Positions 1 to 10,046 are shown, numbered from the stretch's first letter. The stretch: 64,000 nt of DNA from Pigmentibacter sp. JX0631 (GCF_029873255.1 NZ_CP123622.1:124001-188000), one strand, 5' to 3'. Numbers and translations: made by a program. The notes: generated by a model from the letters alone, not told the origin.

Positions 1-602
1 ACTTTATTCGCATATTTTTTTCTAATAAAATTTGTTGCTTGCATTTTTAAGTTTAGAATACCAGATAATTCAAAAGAAGGTATATAAATTTGTGGAGTAT
101 CTTTCCAACGATTAGATACTAACCGAACACATCCGTCATCTTTGTCAAACTGAATATATGCCGCACTATTTGCGTTGTTTAAGTAAACTCTACTTGTACC
201 CATACTAAAATGAATTTTATTTTCATTATTTATATTTTTTGCTGCTGATAATATAGTCCCCTGAAAAATTAACGTATTTATGTTACGATTAACGCTAATA
301 TTTTTCCCAACTTTATCTTGACTTCTAGGTATAGAAATATGCGAACCAGTTTCAGCACAAAAATTTGAATCAAAATATTTTTTAACTAAATAAGCAGTTT
401 CAATATCATATACTTTTTTAATATTGTCTATTATTCTAGATTTTAAATTTTCTTTGTAAGGAAAATTTTTACTATCAGGTTTCCAATTACATGCTGGTTC
501 ATAATAATATTTTAGATTTTTACTATCTATAATTCTTTTGAAATGAGGATTAATTTCTAATAATTTAAAAATTATCTCAGAGTATTTTTGTTTGTCTAGC
601 AT
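1..602 (-). CDS. hypothetical protein, 3' end outside window
   Basis: An open minus-strand frame begins with ATG at 602 and runs about 200 codons without a stop to the window edge, so the C-terminus is missing. The visible protein is charged and hydrophilic, with no signal peptide or membrane segment. A central stretch reads CAETGSHISIPRSQDKVGK. I do not recognise the family. It lies 39 bp downstream of the BrnQ-like carrier on the same strand and could be co-transcribed with it. The frame is certain from translation; the function is unknown. Confidence 0.65.
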   Translation of the reverse strand, partial: MLDKQKYSEIIFKLLEINPHFKRIIDSKNLKYYYEPACNWKPDSKNFPYKENLKSRIIDNIKKVYDIETAYLVKKYFDSNFCAETGSHISIPRSQDKVGKNISVNRNINTLIFQGTILSAAKNINNENKIHFSMGTSRVYLNNANSAAYIQFDKDDGCVRLVSNRWKDTPQIYIPSFELSGILNLKMQATNFIRKKYANK

Positions 603-641
603 AATTAATTCTCTAATTTTAATAAAATTTATAAAACATTT

Positions 642-1859
642 CTAAAAAGATAAAGTCTTAAGTATAATTGTAATTATAAAAGTTGTAATCACTGACATTT
701 TCACATAGTTAAACCCCATTTTTTTATAAATTATATTGCAGATTGATAAAACGATAATTGCTGGATAACATATTTCAGCTAAAGGGATAATAATGTTCAT
801 AATGCCGCTAAATCCCAAATTAGTTAATATACAAGCTAATATAATTGTAAATAGTAAACAAATAATATATGATTTATCTTCTTTAAAATGAAATATTTTA
901 TTAAACATTTGTTGCAAGTAATTTGTAAAAACAGCTATTAAAGCAATTGCTGAAACTATGCTAGAAACTACAATTATTGCGCTAATTAACATTCCACTAT
1001 TTTTGCCTAAAATCATTGGAGCTAAGGTATTAATTATTTCATAGCGATCAACTCCCGCAAGTTCAGTACTATGAAATGAAGCTAGTAAACAGAATCCTAC
1101 ATACACAACTAAAAGTAATAAACCACCAATAATAGCTACTTTTACTGAGTCCATTTGGAATTTTTTGTCATTTTCTGACATTACTTTACAATCATTTTTT
1201 CGTAGATGAGAAGCGATAAATTGACCTATAAGTAAAACTCCAAGAAGATCTAAAGTTCCATATCCATCAATTAGTCCTTTTTGAATTGCCTGAAGTGGAT
1301 TTAAATCAGTTTGAATTTGTGAATTCATTCCAAAAAAGAGTCCATATATAACAAACATCAACAATATTATTATTTTAATAGGACCAAGAATTTTTCCAAT
1401 GTAGTCTATTATACTATTTTTCTTAAAAGTAAACAAAAGTAATATCGGAATAATTATAATACTAAATTGTATAAATGAAAGATCAGGTAAATACCAATTT
1501 AATGAAGTATATGCTGTTCCTAACAAACGTGGAATAACTCCTAAAGGGCCAAGCAAAATCATGCAAATAAAAATAATTAATTTCCCTGGAAAAATTCCCA
1601 CTTTTGAAAAATATTCTTCAATATTTCCATCATAAAGTAAAATTGATAATAGGCCAATAATGGGTAACAGTACGGTAGCTATTATAAAACCTATTAGGGC
1701 CCAATGTGTCATGTTACCCGAATCTTTTCCAAGCGCTAAGGCTAAAATAACACTTCCACTTCCAAATAACATTGCAAAAAAAGCAACTCCTGTAAAAATT
1801 AAATCAATAGATAAAAAAGGTTTTTTTAATTTTATGTTATGATCTATCGTATTTTTCAT
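642..1859 (-). CDS. brnQ: branched-chain amino acid carrier, BrnQ/LIVCS family
   Basis: This 405-aa, very hydrophobic protein has about 11-12 predicted inner-membrane segments. After a short cytoplasmic N-terminus comes the first helix with FFAMLFGSGSVILALALG, which resembles the family's 'gaGNlifPp' region. Helices with FIASHLRKND and a C-terminal VLSICNIIYKK follow. Known members import leucine, isoleucine and valine with sodium or protons; substrate preference here is inferred. It is slightly shorter than typical BrnQ (about 430-440 aa). No regulator is adjacent. The family call is fairly sure; the substrate is less so. Confidence 0.75.
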   Translation of the reverse strand: MKNTIDHNIKLKKPFLSIDLIFTGVAFFAMLFGSGSVILALALGKDSGNMTHWALIGFIIATVLLPIIGLLSILLYDGNIEEYFSKVGIFPGKLIIFICMILLGPLGVIPRLLGTAYTSLNWYLPDLSFIQFSIIIIPILLLFTFKKNSIIDYIGKILGPIKIIILLMFVIYGLFFGMNSQIQTDLNPLQAIQKGLIDGYGTLDLLGVLLIGQFIASHLRKNDCKVMSENDKKFQMDSVKVAIIGGLLLLVVYVGFCLLASFHSTELAGVDRYEIINTLAPMILGKNSGMLISAIIVVSSIVSAIALIAVFTNYLQQMFNKIFHFKEDKSYIICLLFTIILACILTNLGFSGIMNIIIPLAEICYPAIIVLSICNIIYKKMGFNYVKMSVITTFIITIILKTLSF

Positions 1860-2341
1860 TCAAAAATTACTCCATATAATAAATATTTATAGTAACTTTT
1901 TTAATAGAAATTTATTCCTATTAAATGCAGAAAAAGATTTTTAAAAATATAGATTTAAAATTTATAAATAAAATTACCTATACTTTTAATTTTTTATATT
2001 TTTGAGATTTGTTTTTTTGTTAGTCAACGACAGAGAGGAGCAGGTTTAATAAGACTAGTAAATTAACTTGAGATACTTTTGAAAAGAATTTGTTATTAGA
2101 ATTATAAAACCTTTTTATGACATAAAAATTGTAATTTTTCATAAGAAACAGCCTTTTCAAGAGACAGAAAAATTCTGTACCAATACATGTATAGTATTTA
2201 TCCTCTTTTATCAATAAGAAAATATAAATTTAATCAAATATATAAATTTTTAGGTAGTTACATTATTATTTTAGTATCCTCATAATTGAGAAATATATCT
2301 CTTTTAAAATTAATTACTGGTTTAGTATTCCATTTTACTTG
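1860..2341. other. non-coding gap, about 480 bp
   Basis: Very AT-rich sequence between the BrnQ-like gene and the acetyltransferase. A 64-codon minus-strand frame at 2020-2214 has no good ribosome-binding site and no recognisable protein features, so I do not call it a gene. It presumably contains the promoter of the BrnQ-like gene, but I cannot single out convincing -35/-10 boxes. Confidence 0.5.
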
Positions 2342-2860
2342 TCAATTCTTTACTTGTTCAAGATTAATATCAATTTTAGGAGAATCAATTGGCATTTTTA
2401 CATCACTTATTATATGATTTTTATCTAAAGATTTAATAAACATTTTAAGGTCTTTTATATATTGAAAGCCATTTTTAAGACAAAAATTACTTTCTTCTTC
2501 TATATTCGATTGGTTATATAAAAATACCTCTTTAAAACCACAATTTTTAGTCCAGTTTTCAGCATAATTTAGTAGTCTTCTACCTACTCCATTACCTCTA
2601 AACCTTTCATCAACAATTAAGGCAGAAATTTCTACTCTAAATGTAGAAAAAAGGAGGTAACGGATTTCTAAGTGCATCCAGGCAATAACATTTTTATCCG
2701 CAAGTGTTTCACCAACAACAAGATGATGATGTGGTAGTTTATTAATGAGCGAAAATCTTTTATCAAAATCGATTAATTGTTCTGGATAACCTAATTGGAC
2801 AGTTAATTCTTTGCATTTAACTGAATCAAATTTATTCATTTCACGTAAAACGAATTCCAC
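2342..2860 (-). CDS. GNAT-family N-acetyltransferase
   Basis: A 172-aa cytoplasmic protein with the GNAT fold pattern. A beta strand (VEISALIVDERF) leads into the acetyl-CoA loop RGNGVGRRLL (residues about 88-97), which fits the Q/R-x-x-G-x-G/A motif. Further on, VFLYNQSNIEEESNFCLKNG fits the C-terminal strand/helix where the acceptor enters. These enzymes move an acetyl group from acetyl-CoA to an amine; the acceptor cannot be read from sequence. It stands alone, about 125 bp from the MFS gene start side, on the same strand. Confidence 0.8.
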   Translation of the reverse strand: MEFVLREMNKFDSVKCKELTVQLGYPEQLIDFDKRFSLINKLPHHHLVVGETLADKNVIAWMHLEIRYLLFSTFRVEISALIVDERFRGNGVGRRLLNYAENWTKNCGFKEVFLYNQSNIEEESNFCLKNGFQYIKDLKMFIKSLDKNHIISDVKMPIDSPKIDINLEQVKN

Positions 2861-2985
2861 AGTTTGATCCTCACTCTAAAAGAGGTTTGTTCTATTAGAA
2901 CATAAGAATTTAAAAAAAACCAGATTCAAAAAAATGATTGATTATTAGCTGATTGCATAAGCTTTTTCCTAAAACTCTATTTTAC

Positions 2986-4425
2986 CTAGGTTTTCTTTGC
3001 TACAGAATTCGAAGTCCTTAACTTTTCCAGGATTTGTTTATTACTGATAGTTAGGGTTATAAAAACTGCCAAAAAAGATATTGCAGATAGTAATATGAAA
3101 ACTCTCTCAAATATTGGTAAAGAGCTTTTATTTAGCATTATATCCGTTGAAGAAATATTAAATTCACGAAATCCGCTAGCTAATACCAGCGATGACAATG
3201 CTACTCCAAAACTAATGGCTATTTGTCTACCAGCATTGAATAAGGAGCTTGCACGACCAGCATCTTCTTTCTTTATATTGAATAAAACTGAAGCTTGTAT
3301 TGGAGCATTAATGAGACCTAAAACAAGGCCTCGAACCCAAAGCAAACACGCTGCGAAGAAAAAGTCACTCTCAACTTGAATTTTAGGAATGAGATAGGTC
3401 ATTCCAGATAAGCCGATTAATCCCCAAAAAATTAAATATTTTGGCCCAAAGCGATTAAAAATTTTTGGAACAATAGGCAAAAGCATAATTGAGCCTATAG
3501 GTTGAGTACACATAGCCAGTCCACTTTGGAAAGGTGTCATTCCTACGCCAATTTGCAAATAAATAGCAATTATAAATAAAGAACCAAAATGCGTTATTTG
3601 TAAGCAAAATTGGATTAAATTAGCCTGAACAAATAGTGGTACTTTAAAAAATTTTAAATCTATTAAGGGATTTAAATGTATTTTCTCCCAAAAAATAAAA
3701 ATTCCCATAGAAAAAATAGCAATAAGTAAACAAACCCACACCAATTCATCACCTAATCCAAAGTGTCCTACTCTTGAAAAAGTATATAGCAATGAAGCTA
3801 ACCCAATGGCTGATAAGAAAAATCCAAACCAATCTAAAGGGGGAGCTGATGGCAATTTTTCTTCCTTTAAATAAATAATAGAGAGAAAAATTGCTAACAT
3901 TCCAATAGGAACATTAAATAGAAAAATCCATCTCCAGCTAAAATGCTCGAGAACAAAACCTCCAAAAGTTGGCGCTATCGCAGGGGCAACCAAAGTAGGC
4001 ATTAGTGTGTAACTAGCAGCTTTAGAAAATTCGGTATGTGAAAAAGCTCTATAGGTCATTGTCATACCAACGGGAACTAAAATTCCTCCACCTAAACCTT
4101 TTAAGACTCTAAACATAATTAGTGATGAGAGACTCCAAGAACTCGCACAAAACAATGAACCTAATGTAAAGATAATTGTTCCTAAAATAAAAATTTTTTT
4201 ATACCCAAACTTGTCTCCAAGCCAACCACTAATTGGAATTACAATTGCGAGAGACATCAAAAAACCAGTTGAAATCCATTCTGTTCTTGTAATTGGTACT
4301 TCAAAAACTTTTGCAAATGTTGGCATTGCTATATTAACTATCGTAACATCCATGCGATCTAAAAATAGAACGCAGGTATAAATTAACGCAACTAGATATT
4401 TATATTCCAGCCTTTTTATTATCAT
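2986..4425 (-). CDS. MFS drug efflux transporter, DHA2 (EmrB/QacA) family
   Basis: A 479-aa protein with about 14 transmembrane segments, as in DHA2 drug:H+ antiporters. The first helix carries LFLDRMDVTIVNIAMPTF with the family's D-x-T-I-V-N-V/I-A-L/M-P motif. The loop between helices 2 and 3 has motif A (GWLGDKFGYKKIF). APAIAPTFGGFV matches the helix-5 motif, and TPFQSGLAM is also family-like. It acts in the inner membrane and probably exports toxic organic compounds. No EmrA-type adaptor is adjacent, so it may work alone. It is followed 17 bp upstream in map order by the unknown gene at 4443-5822 on the same strand. Confidence 0.85.
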   Translation of the reverse strand: MIIKRLEYKYLVALIYTCVLFLDRMDVTIVNIAMPTFAKVFEVPITRTEWISTGFLMSLAIVIPISGWLGDKFGYKKIFILGTIIFTLGSLFCASSWSLSSLIMFRVLKGLGGGILVPVGMTMTYRAFSHTEFSKAASYTLMPTLVAPAIAPTFGGFVLEHFSWRWIFLFNVPIGMLAIFLSIIYLKEEKLPSAPPLDWFGFFLSAIGLASLLYTFSRVGHFGLGDELVWVCLLIAIFSMGIFIFWEKIHLNPLIDLKFFKVPLFVQANLIQFCLQITHFGSLFIIAIYLQIGVGMTPFQSGLAMCTQPIGSIMLLPIVPKIFNRFGPKYLIFWGLIGLSGMTYLIPKIQVESDFFFAACLLWVRGLVLGLINAPIQASVLFNIKKEDAGRASSLFNAGRQIAISFGVALSSLVLASGFREFNISSTDIMLNKSSLPIFERVFILLSAISFLAVFITLTISNKQILEKLRTSNSVAKKT

Positions 4426-4442
4426 TAGTAACCAATATTAAT

Positions 4443-5822
4443 TTAAAAAAATAAAGGACTACCATTATTAATATTAGATTTCTTCTTACTTAAAGTCGAG
4501 TCTGGAAAGAAAAAAGAAAAACTATACTTTTCCTGATCTGTGACTAATCTATCGACTATTTGTGATGTTATTTTTTCTTTCAATTTTTCCCATGGTAGTT
4601 GTTTATTTTTAACCAAATTTAGATTTTCACGGAATATTTTAATTTCAGCTATTCTATGCTCAAATACTTGACGCACTAAATCAAAGCCTTGAAGAGCAAC
4701 TATACATTTACTTAATTCAGAATCAATATATTTAAAATCGCTTTTTATTTCTTGATAAGTGTCGAACCAAGTTAAGTTAATATACTGATCATATTTCAAT
4801 TTTCTTCTTAATGAAATGATTATTTTTTCTCCTAAATCATTCCCATTGAAAGTTGTAAATGCTTGATGTAAATTTCCAATATCACCAAATCTTAAAACGT
4901 GCGTTCCAAGCTCAACTCCAACATCTTCTAAACTTTTTGCTATTGGGTCTAGCTGTTCAGTAAAATTCATAAAATTTTCAAATTGATCAAAAATATCATG
5001 AGAAGACGCTGTATCTCGCATAAATAATGCTTCAAAAGTTTGTACTACTGATTCAAATGTTCCACTACTCAAATTGATTGCAGAAACTACTGTTTTGGAA
5101 ATTTCATGAATATGAGGCATTAATGACATTAGATAACGTGATTTAAATTCACTAAAATTTGGTAAAATATTTTTCACAGAAAATTCTAAACAAGAAATTT
5201 TCGCACAAATATTTTGTAAACTTTCCTCAATTAAAATAGAAGTAGAATCTTGCGCTAACGAACATATTTCTAATACTAATTTTGTAAAACAAACATATTC
5301 ATAAAGAAAAGTACAAAAATCTTCATTCTCAATACACCACTTTGATACATAATTCTTTTTTGGTAACAAATAATCCTGAAAATACGGTCTACATAAATGA
5401 TGTAACGAGCCACTAATCATTTGTCCTGTTTGGATCTTTGCAAAGCGCCCTTGTTTTTTTCCTAAATCACTAAGTTTCTCTAAGGTAATATCTTGTTTTA
5501 ATATTCTATCATCTAATCCAAAAAATTCAATTTGAAAGCTTTTAATCCCAATTTTTCTTCCAAAATTAGGAAGTAAAAGCAAAATCCTATAAACATGTGG
5601 CGGTATATTAGATAACTTAATAGGATTTTCTATTTTTAATAAAATATCATATAGACGTTGAACACCAAGCCAACTAATAGAATTTAATTGACTAAAATTA
5701 ATTTCATTTGATTTAGAAAAAACTTCTTCGAAACGAGAAAATTCTGTAGAATCTACCAAATGTCCTTTGAGGGTAGCTACAGCATCTTCCAAAATTACGT
5801 CGAAATCATTTTCTACAACCAT
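4443..5822 (-). CDS. uncharacterised protein, about 459 aa
   Basis: I do not recognise this family. The likely start is ATG at 5822, preceded by AGGGG at a suitable distance; an upstream in-frame TTG at 5840 would add six residues but lies on that ribosome-binding site. The protein is hydrophilic, rich in helix-forming residues and has no signal peptide or membrane helix, so it is probably cytoplasmic. It lies 62 bp downstream of the cNMP-aspartase gene and 17 bp upstream of the MFS transporter, all on the minus strand, so the three may form an operon. No catalytic motif is evident. Confidence 0.7.
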   Translation of the reverse strand: MVVENDFDVILEDAVATLKGHLVDSTEFSRFEEVFSKSNEINFSQLNSISWLGVQRLYDILLKIENPIKLSNIPPHVYRILLLLPNFGRKIGIKSFQIEFFGLDDRILKQDITLEKLSDLGKKQGRFAKIQTGQMISGSLHHLCRPYFQDYLLPKKNYVSKWCIENEDFCTFLYEYVCFTKLVLEICSLAQDSTSILIEESLQNICAKISCLEFSVKNILPNFSEFKSRYLMSLMPHIHEISKTVVSAINLSSGTFESVVQTFEALFMRDTASSHDIFDQFENFMNFTEQLDPIAKSLEDVGVELGTHVLRFGDIGNLHQAFTTFNGNDLGEKIIISLRRKLKYDQYINLTWFDTYQEIKSDFKYIDSELSKCIVALQGFDLVRQVFEHRIAEIKIFRENLNLVKNKQLPWEKLKEKITSQIVDRLVTDQEKYSFSFFFPDSTLSKKKSNINNGSPLFF

Positions 5823-5884
5823 GTAAAAATACCCCTGCAATTTTGAAAATATCTGTAAGATTTTCGGAATTAGGGGTTGTTTCT

Positions 5885-7732
5885 TTAGCGGGAACTTAAC
5901 ATATTTTCAGGTTTTAATGCTTCTTCTAGCTGCTCTCTTGTCAGTAATTTATGTTTTAAAACTAAATTAAAAACACTTTCGCCAGATTCAAGAGCTTCTT
6001 TTGCTATCATAGTTGAATTTTCATATCCAATTAATGGATTTAATGCAGTCACTAATCCAATACTATGTTCAACAGCTCTGCGACATGCTTCTTTATTAGC
6101 TGTTATACCTTTCACACAAAGACGAGTTAAAGTGCGCATTCCTCGACTTAACATATTCACACTTTGAAAAATATTAAATACCATGACAGGTTCAAATGCA
6201 TTTAATTGCAACTGCCCACCTTCAGAAGCCATAGTCACAGTTAGATCATTTCCTATTACTTGAAATGCAATTTGGTTTACGACTTCAGGAATCACTGGAT
6301 TTACTTTTCCAGGCATAATACTGGAACCAGGTTGCATTGGAGGTAAATTAATATCACCAAAACCACAACGCGGTCCGCTGGATAACAGGCGTAAGTCATT
6401 AGAAATTTTACTTAACTTAACTGCTAAACGCTTTAAAATTCCTGAAAAAAGAACAAAAGCTCCCGTGTCAGGAGTGGCTTCTATTAGGTTAGGTGAAGAA
6501 ACAACATTTAATCCTGTAATTTCTTTAATTTTTCTCACAGCTGTTGCTGGATATTTTGGATGCGCATTGATACCTGTACCAATAGCAGTTCCACCTATAC
6601 TCAACTCTAAAAATAATTTCGCACCTTCACGAATTCTTTCAATATCTTCACTAAGCATGACTGAAAATGCTTCAAACTCTTGTCCTAAAGTCATCGGCAC
6701 TGCATCTTGCAACTGAGTTCTTCCCATTTTAATAACATCAGAAAATTCTTTAGCTTTTTCAGAAAATGTTTGGCATAGTTCTTCTAACGCTTCTATTAAA
6801 TATGGAATAGATTGAAGTGCTGCTAAACGAATTGCTGTTGGATAAGCATCGTTCGTTGATTGACCTAAATTTACATGGTTATTTGGATGAATATATTTAT
6901 ATTCACCTTTTTTCTTGCCCCATAATTCTAATGCTCGATTTGCAATGACTTCATTTGCATTCATATTTGTTGAAGTTCCTGCGCCTCCTTGAATCATATC
7001 TACAAGAAACTGGTCATGCCAATGGCCTGCTATAATTTCATCACAAGCCATAGAAATATAATTGCAAATTTCTTGATCTAGGATTCCAATTTCACAGTTT
7101 GCCATAGCTGCAGCTTTTTTAACCTGGGCTAAGCCTTTAATAAATATTGGGAAATCACTTAAAAGAACACCTGTAATATTAAAGTTTTCTATAGCACGTA
7201 AGGTTTGAACTCCATAATAGGCTTCATCAGAGATTTCTCTATCACCAAGTAAGTCGTGCTCTAAACGTTTCTTTCCAGAACTATATCCTGAATATTGCAC
7301 TTTGCCTTGACTTGCTCCTCGAGCCAATTTGCTAAATACGTAAGAACCAATATTCATTTGAATTTTACAAGATATTTCTTGATTTTCTTGCATTAATTTT
7401 AAAAACTGAGCTCTGGTTAAAATAATAATATCTACATCTGTTACTGTTTGTGCTTTTGCTTTGTGGAGCGTGCCTTCTTCTAATAACGCAGCTTCACCTA
7501 AAAATTGCCCAGGACCATAAATTGTAGAGGGTTCTTCAAAATCAAAGGTTTGTGCCGAAACTTCTATACGCCCTTTGACAATCAGCCGAAGTCTGTCTCT
7601 AATAAGTCCTGGAGAGTAAAGAGTTACATCTTTCTTAACAGATAGTGTTTCTAGGTAGTTAGACAAAATTTGCAGATCATTATCTGAAAGATTAGCGAAT
7701 AAGGGAAACTGCGAAATGAGAGCGATATCCAT
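5885..7732 (-). CDS. aspA: aspartate ammonia-lyase with N-terminal cyclic-nucleotide-binding domain
   Basis: A 615-aa two-domain protein. Residues 1 to about 125 form a cNMP-binding domain of the CAP/PKA-R type, with ending cassette FLGEAALLEEG and a downstream HKAKAQT where the usual phosphate-binding arginine is lysine. From about residue 155 a full aspartase/fumarase-superfamily enzyme follows: GAGTSTNMNANEV, NLGQSTNDAYPTA, and the signature GSSIMPGKVNPVIPE near residue 467. Aspartase splits L-aspartate into fumarate and ammonia in the cytoplasm; aspartase is preferred over fumarase from the overall match to AspA. The ribosome-binding site GGAGGTG precedes the ATG. The extra domain suggests allosteric control by a nucleotide, which is inference. 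Typical AspA is about 470 aa, so the extra N-terminus accounts for the length. Confidence 0.88.
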   Translation of the reverse strand: MDIALISQFPLFANLSDNDLQILSNYLETLSVKKDVTLYSPGLIRDRLRLIVKGRIEVSAQTFDFEEPSTIYGPGQFLGEAALLEEGTLHKAKAQTVTDVDIIILTRAQFLKLMQENQEISCKIQMNIGSYVFSKLARGASQGKVQYSGYSSGKKRLEHDLLGDREISDEAYYGVQTLRAIENFNITGVLLSDFPIFIKGLAQVKKAAAMANCEIGILDQEICNYISMACDEIIAGHWHDQFLVDMIQGGAGTSTNMNANEVIANRALELWGKKKGEYKYIHPNNHVNLGQSTNDAYPTAIRLAALQSIPYLIEALEELCQTFSEKAKEFSDVIKMGRTQLQDAVPMTLGQEFEAFSVMLSEDIERIREGAKLFLELSIGGTAIGTGINAHPKYPATAVRKIKEITGLNVVSSPNLIEATPDTGAFVLFSGILKRLAVKLSKISNDLRLLSSGPRCGFGDINLPPMQPGSSIMPGKVNPVIPEVVNQIAFQVIGNDLTVTMASEGGQLQLNAFEPVMVFNIFQSVNMLSRGMRTLTRLCVKGITANKEACRRAVEHSIGLVTALNPLIGYENSTMIAKEALESGESVFNLVLKHKLLTREQLEEALKPENMLSSR

Positions 7733-7872
7733 AAAAAATACACCTCCAAATATGGATTTAGTTTGTGTTACACTTAATTTTTTGTTGTGACAATGGGAGG
7801 AATAAGTGGTACTGACATATGGTTGATACTCTTGATAATTAGTAAAAATCTAGCACTACTGGGGACATTTTT

Positions 7873-8847
7873 TTGAGTTATAGAGAAACTGAGATTAACT
7901 TTGCTATATGGCTTTACCCTGAAAAAAAAGACTTTTTCAGTTTTATTCTTATTTATTCTATAATTCTTCATGTTTTTTTTGCTTTCATTCTAGAAAACTT
8001 AAATAAGTCAAAAGACACAAAAGAAGTAACGACTATAAGCCACCAAAATAAACCAATTCATATTCAATTTACAGACGGAAAACTACAATCTAATTTACCA
8101 AAAAATAAACAAAAAGAAAAACATCTTACAGAAAATATTCCTGAAAATATTGCGGGAGGAGTTTTAACTGATAAAAATCCAAACTCAAAAAGTAAAGTTA
8201 ATGTACCAGAAGAACTTGCAGCTAAAAACTTGAAAGCTAATTCAAATCCTTTTATTTCTAAACGACTTCCAACTTATAAAAAGAAAAATATTCCTCCTAC
8301 AATAGTTGATAAATCTGATAAAAATCGAAAATCAGAATTAGACAAATTTTTACCAAATGCAGATTCTGCATATATTGATAACCTAAGAAATCAATACAAA
8401 AATGAACCAAATATTGAGGGAGACAGTGGAGATATTCCTATTATGGGTGATGAATATACTCCATTAAGCGAACCAAAAGTTAGAGAACGTTATTCTGTTA
8501 GAGATTTAAGTCTATTTCAATTCAGTCAACAATTTAAAGAAAAATTTTCTGGAATTTGGAATTCAAAAGATAGAGTTGTTCCGCCAAGCTCACCTTTAAA
8601 ACCGGGAGATATTATTTATTATAAGCTTTACATTAAAGGAAATGGATCTTTAGAGAAGTATGAAAACCTAACACAAAAAAGATTTCCGCAAAAAGATTTT
8701 TTAGCAGTTGATAAAATGCTCGATGAAGTAGTATCTAAAGTTTTTCCACTTGCTTTACCAGGTAGGTTTGCAAATAACATTGTGACTGAAATAATAGCAA
8801 TTCAAGTGGTAGGAAGGAATAGTCCTGTCCAATATTCGTTTCAATAG
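7873..8847 (+). CDS. TonB-like periplasmic-spanning protein
   Basis: A 324-aa protein, apparently from a TTG start at 7873 preceded by TGGGGA. After about 20 cytoplasmic residues it has one membrane helix (FSFILIYSIILHVFFAFIL), then a long charged, low-complexity stretch rich in K, N, P and S. The C-terminus (from about residue 225) resembles a TonB/TolA C-terminal fold: a strand with YYKLYIKGNGSLEKYE and a helix before LPGRFANN. This architecture fits energy transducers linking the inner membrane to outer-membrane receptors. No ExbB/ExbD genes are nearby. It is transcribed toward mreB, 126 bp away, and divergently from the aspartase. The start and the TonB assignment are both moderate calls. 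Confidence 0.6.
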   Translation: MSYRETEINFAIWLYPEKKDFFSFILIYSIILHVFFAFILENLNKSKDTKEVTTISHQNKPIHIQFTDGKLQSNLPKNKQKEKHLTENIPENIAGGVLTDKNPNSKSKVNVPEELAAKNLKANSNPFISKRLPTYKKKNIPPTIVDKSDKNRKSELDKFLPNADSAYIDNLRNQYKNEPNIEGDSGDIPIMGDEYTPLSEPKVRERYSVRDLSLFQFSQQFKEKFSGIWNSKDRVVPPSSPLKPGDIIYYKLYIKGNGSLEKYENLTQKRFPQKDFLAVDKMLDEVVSKVFPLALPGRFANNIVTEIIAIQVVGRNSPVQYSFQ

Positions 8848-8973
8848 GTGAAAAAGTGTTTTGATTTTATAGAATAACCATTCTCAAAGTGATACCTTTT
8901 TTGATATAAGCATGAATTAAACTCTGAATGCACTTTAACTGTTCATTCTCTCAATTTTCCTTAGGGAGGATCC

Positions 8974-10002
8974 ATGTTCGATTGGTTTTTTAGACTTCTA
9001 TCCCATGATTTAGCCATTGACCTTGGGACAGCAAATACACTCGTATATGTAAAAAATAGAGGTATTGTTGCAAATGAACCCTCTGTTGTCGCTGTGCAAA
9101 GAGACTCTCGCGGTCTAAGAACTGTAAAGGCAGTGGGAAGAGCAGCAAAAGAAATGCTAGGTAGAACACCAGGCACAATAGAAGCTGTTCGACCTATGAA
9201 AGATGGGGTAATTGCTGACTTTGAACTTACTGAAAAAATGTTAAGTTACTTTATTGGCGTGGCACACAATCATCGTTCGCTGGTCAGACCACGTGCAGTT
9301 ATCTGCATCCCTTATGGAATTACTGAAGTTGAGAAAAGAGCAGTTAGAGAATCAGCAGAGTCCGCCGGTTGTTCCTCTGTTTACTTAATTGAAGAACCAA
9401 TGGCTGCTTCCATCGGAGCTGACTTGCCCATTCATGAAGCAAGCGGAAATATGATTGTTGATATTGGCGGAGGAACGACCGAAGTTGCAGTTATTTCTTT
9501 GCTTGGAATTGTTTATTCAAAAAGCGTTAGAGTTGGTGGCGACAAAATGGACGAATCCATTGTAAATTATTTAAAACGCCGTTTTAACGTACTCATTGGG
9601 GAAAGAACTGCGGAGCAAATTAAAATAGCTATTGGCTCTGCATACCCAGAAGAAGAAATTCGCACTATGCAAGTTAAAGGTAGAGACCTTGTTGCCGGAA
9701 TTCCTAAAACTATTGAAGTAACAAGTGAAGAAATTCGTGAGGCTATGCAAGAACCTGTTAATGCAATTGTTGAAGCAGTTCGTCTTGCACTTGAAAAAAC
9801 TCCTCCAGAACTTGCTGCTGATATCGTGGATAAAGGTATTGTCTTAGTTGGTGGTGGGGCTTTGATTCGTAATTTAGATGTTCTATTGCGCGAAGAAACT
9901 GGTTTACCGATTGTTGTGGCAGAAAATCCGCTAACAGCAGTTGTACTTGGCTCTGGCCGAGTTCTTGACAATCCTGAACTTCTCAGGGAAGTTACATTCT
10001 AA
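8974..10002 (+). CDS. mreB: rod-shape determining protein MreB
   Basis: A 342-aa actin-like ATPase with excellent family agreement. [22 protein letters not shown] is phosphate-loop 1, [14 protein letters not shown] and [20 protein letters not shown] make up connect-1 and phosphate-2, and [10 protein letters not shown] near the C-terminus is the adenosine loop. It polymerises under the inner membrane and guides the elongation machinery, so the host is probably rod-shaped. The start is fixed by a strong AGGGAGG six bases before the ATG. MreC/MreD do not follow, unlike the common mreBCD order. A 20-bp perfect hairpin covers its stop codon. Confidence 0.97.
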   Translation: MFDWFFRLLSHDLAIDLGTANTLVYVKNRGIVANEPSVVAVQRDSRGLRTVKAVGRAAKEMLGRTPGTIEAVRPMKDGVIADFELTEKMLSYFIGVAHNHRSLVRPRAVICIPYGITEVEKRAVRESAESAGCSSVYLIEEPMAASIGADLPIHEASGNMIVDIGGGTTEVAVISLLGIVYSKSVRVGGDKMDESIVNYLKRRFNVLIGERTAEQIKIAIGSAYPEEEIRTMQVKGRDLVAGIPKTIEVTSEEIREAMQEPVNAIVEAVRLALEKTPPELAADIVDKGIVLVGGGALIRNLDVLLREETGLPIVVAENPLTAVVLGSGRVLDNPELLREVTF

Positions 10003-10034
10003 ATAAAAATTTTGTTTTTATTTAGAATGTAACT
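9990..10034 (+). terminator. perfect 20-bp inverted repeat at the mreB stop codon
   Basis: The arms 9990-10009 and 10015-10034 are exactly complementary over 20 bp around a 5-base loop (TTTTG). The left arm contains the last codons and the TAA stop of mreB. There is no U-tract after the stem, so this is not a classic intrinsic terminator. It could stabilise the mreB mRNA 3' end, act as an attenuator, or shape translation of the next gene, whose GAGG ribosome-binding site begins a few bases beyond the right arm. Confidence 0.6.
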
Positions 10035-10046
10035 GTTGAGGTTCTA

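Noticed and set aside
2020-2214. 64-codon minus-strand frame
   Set aside because: No ribosome-binding site, random-looking composition, in an AT-rich gap.
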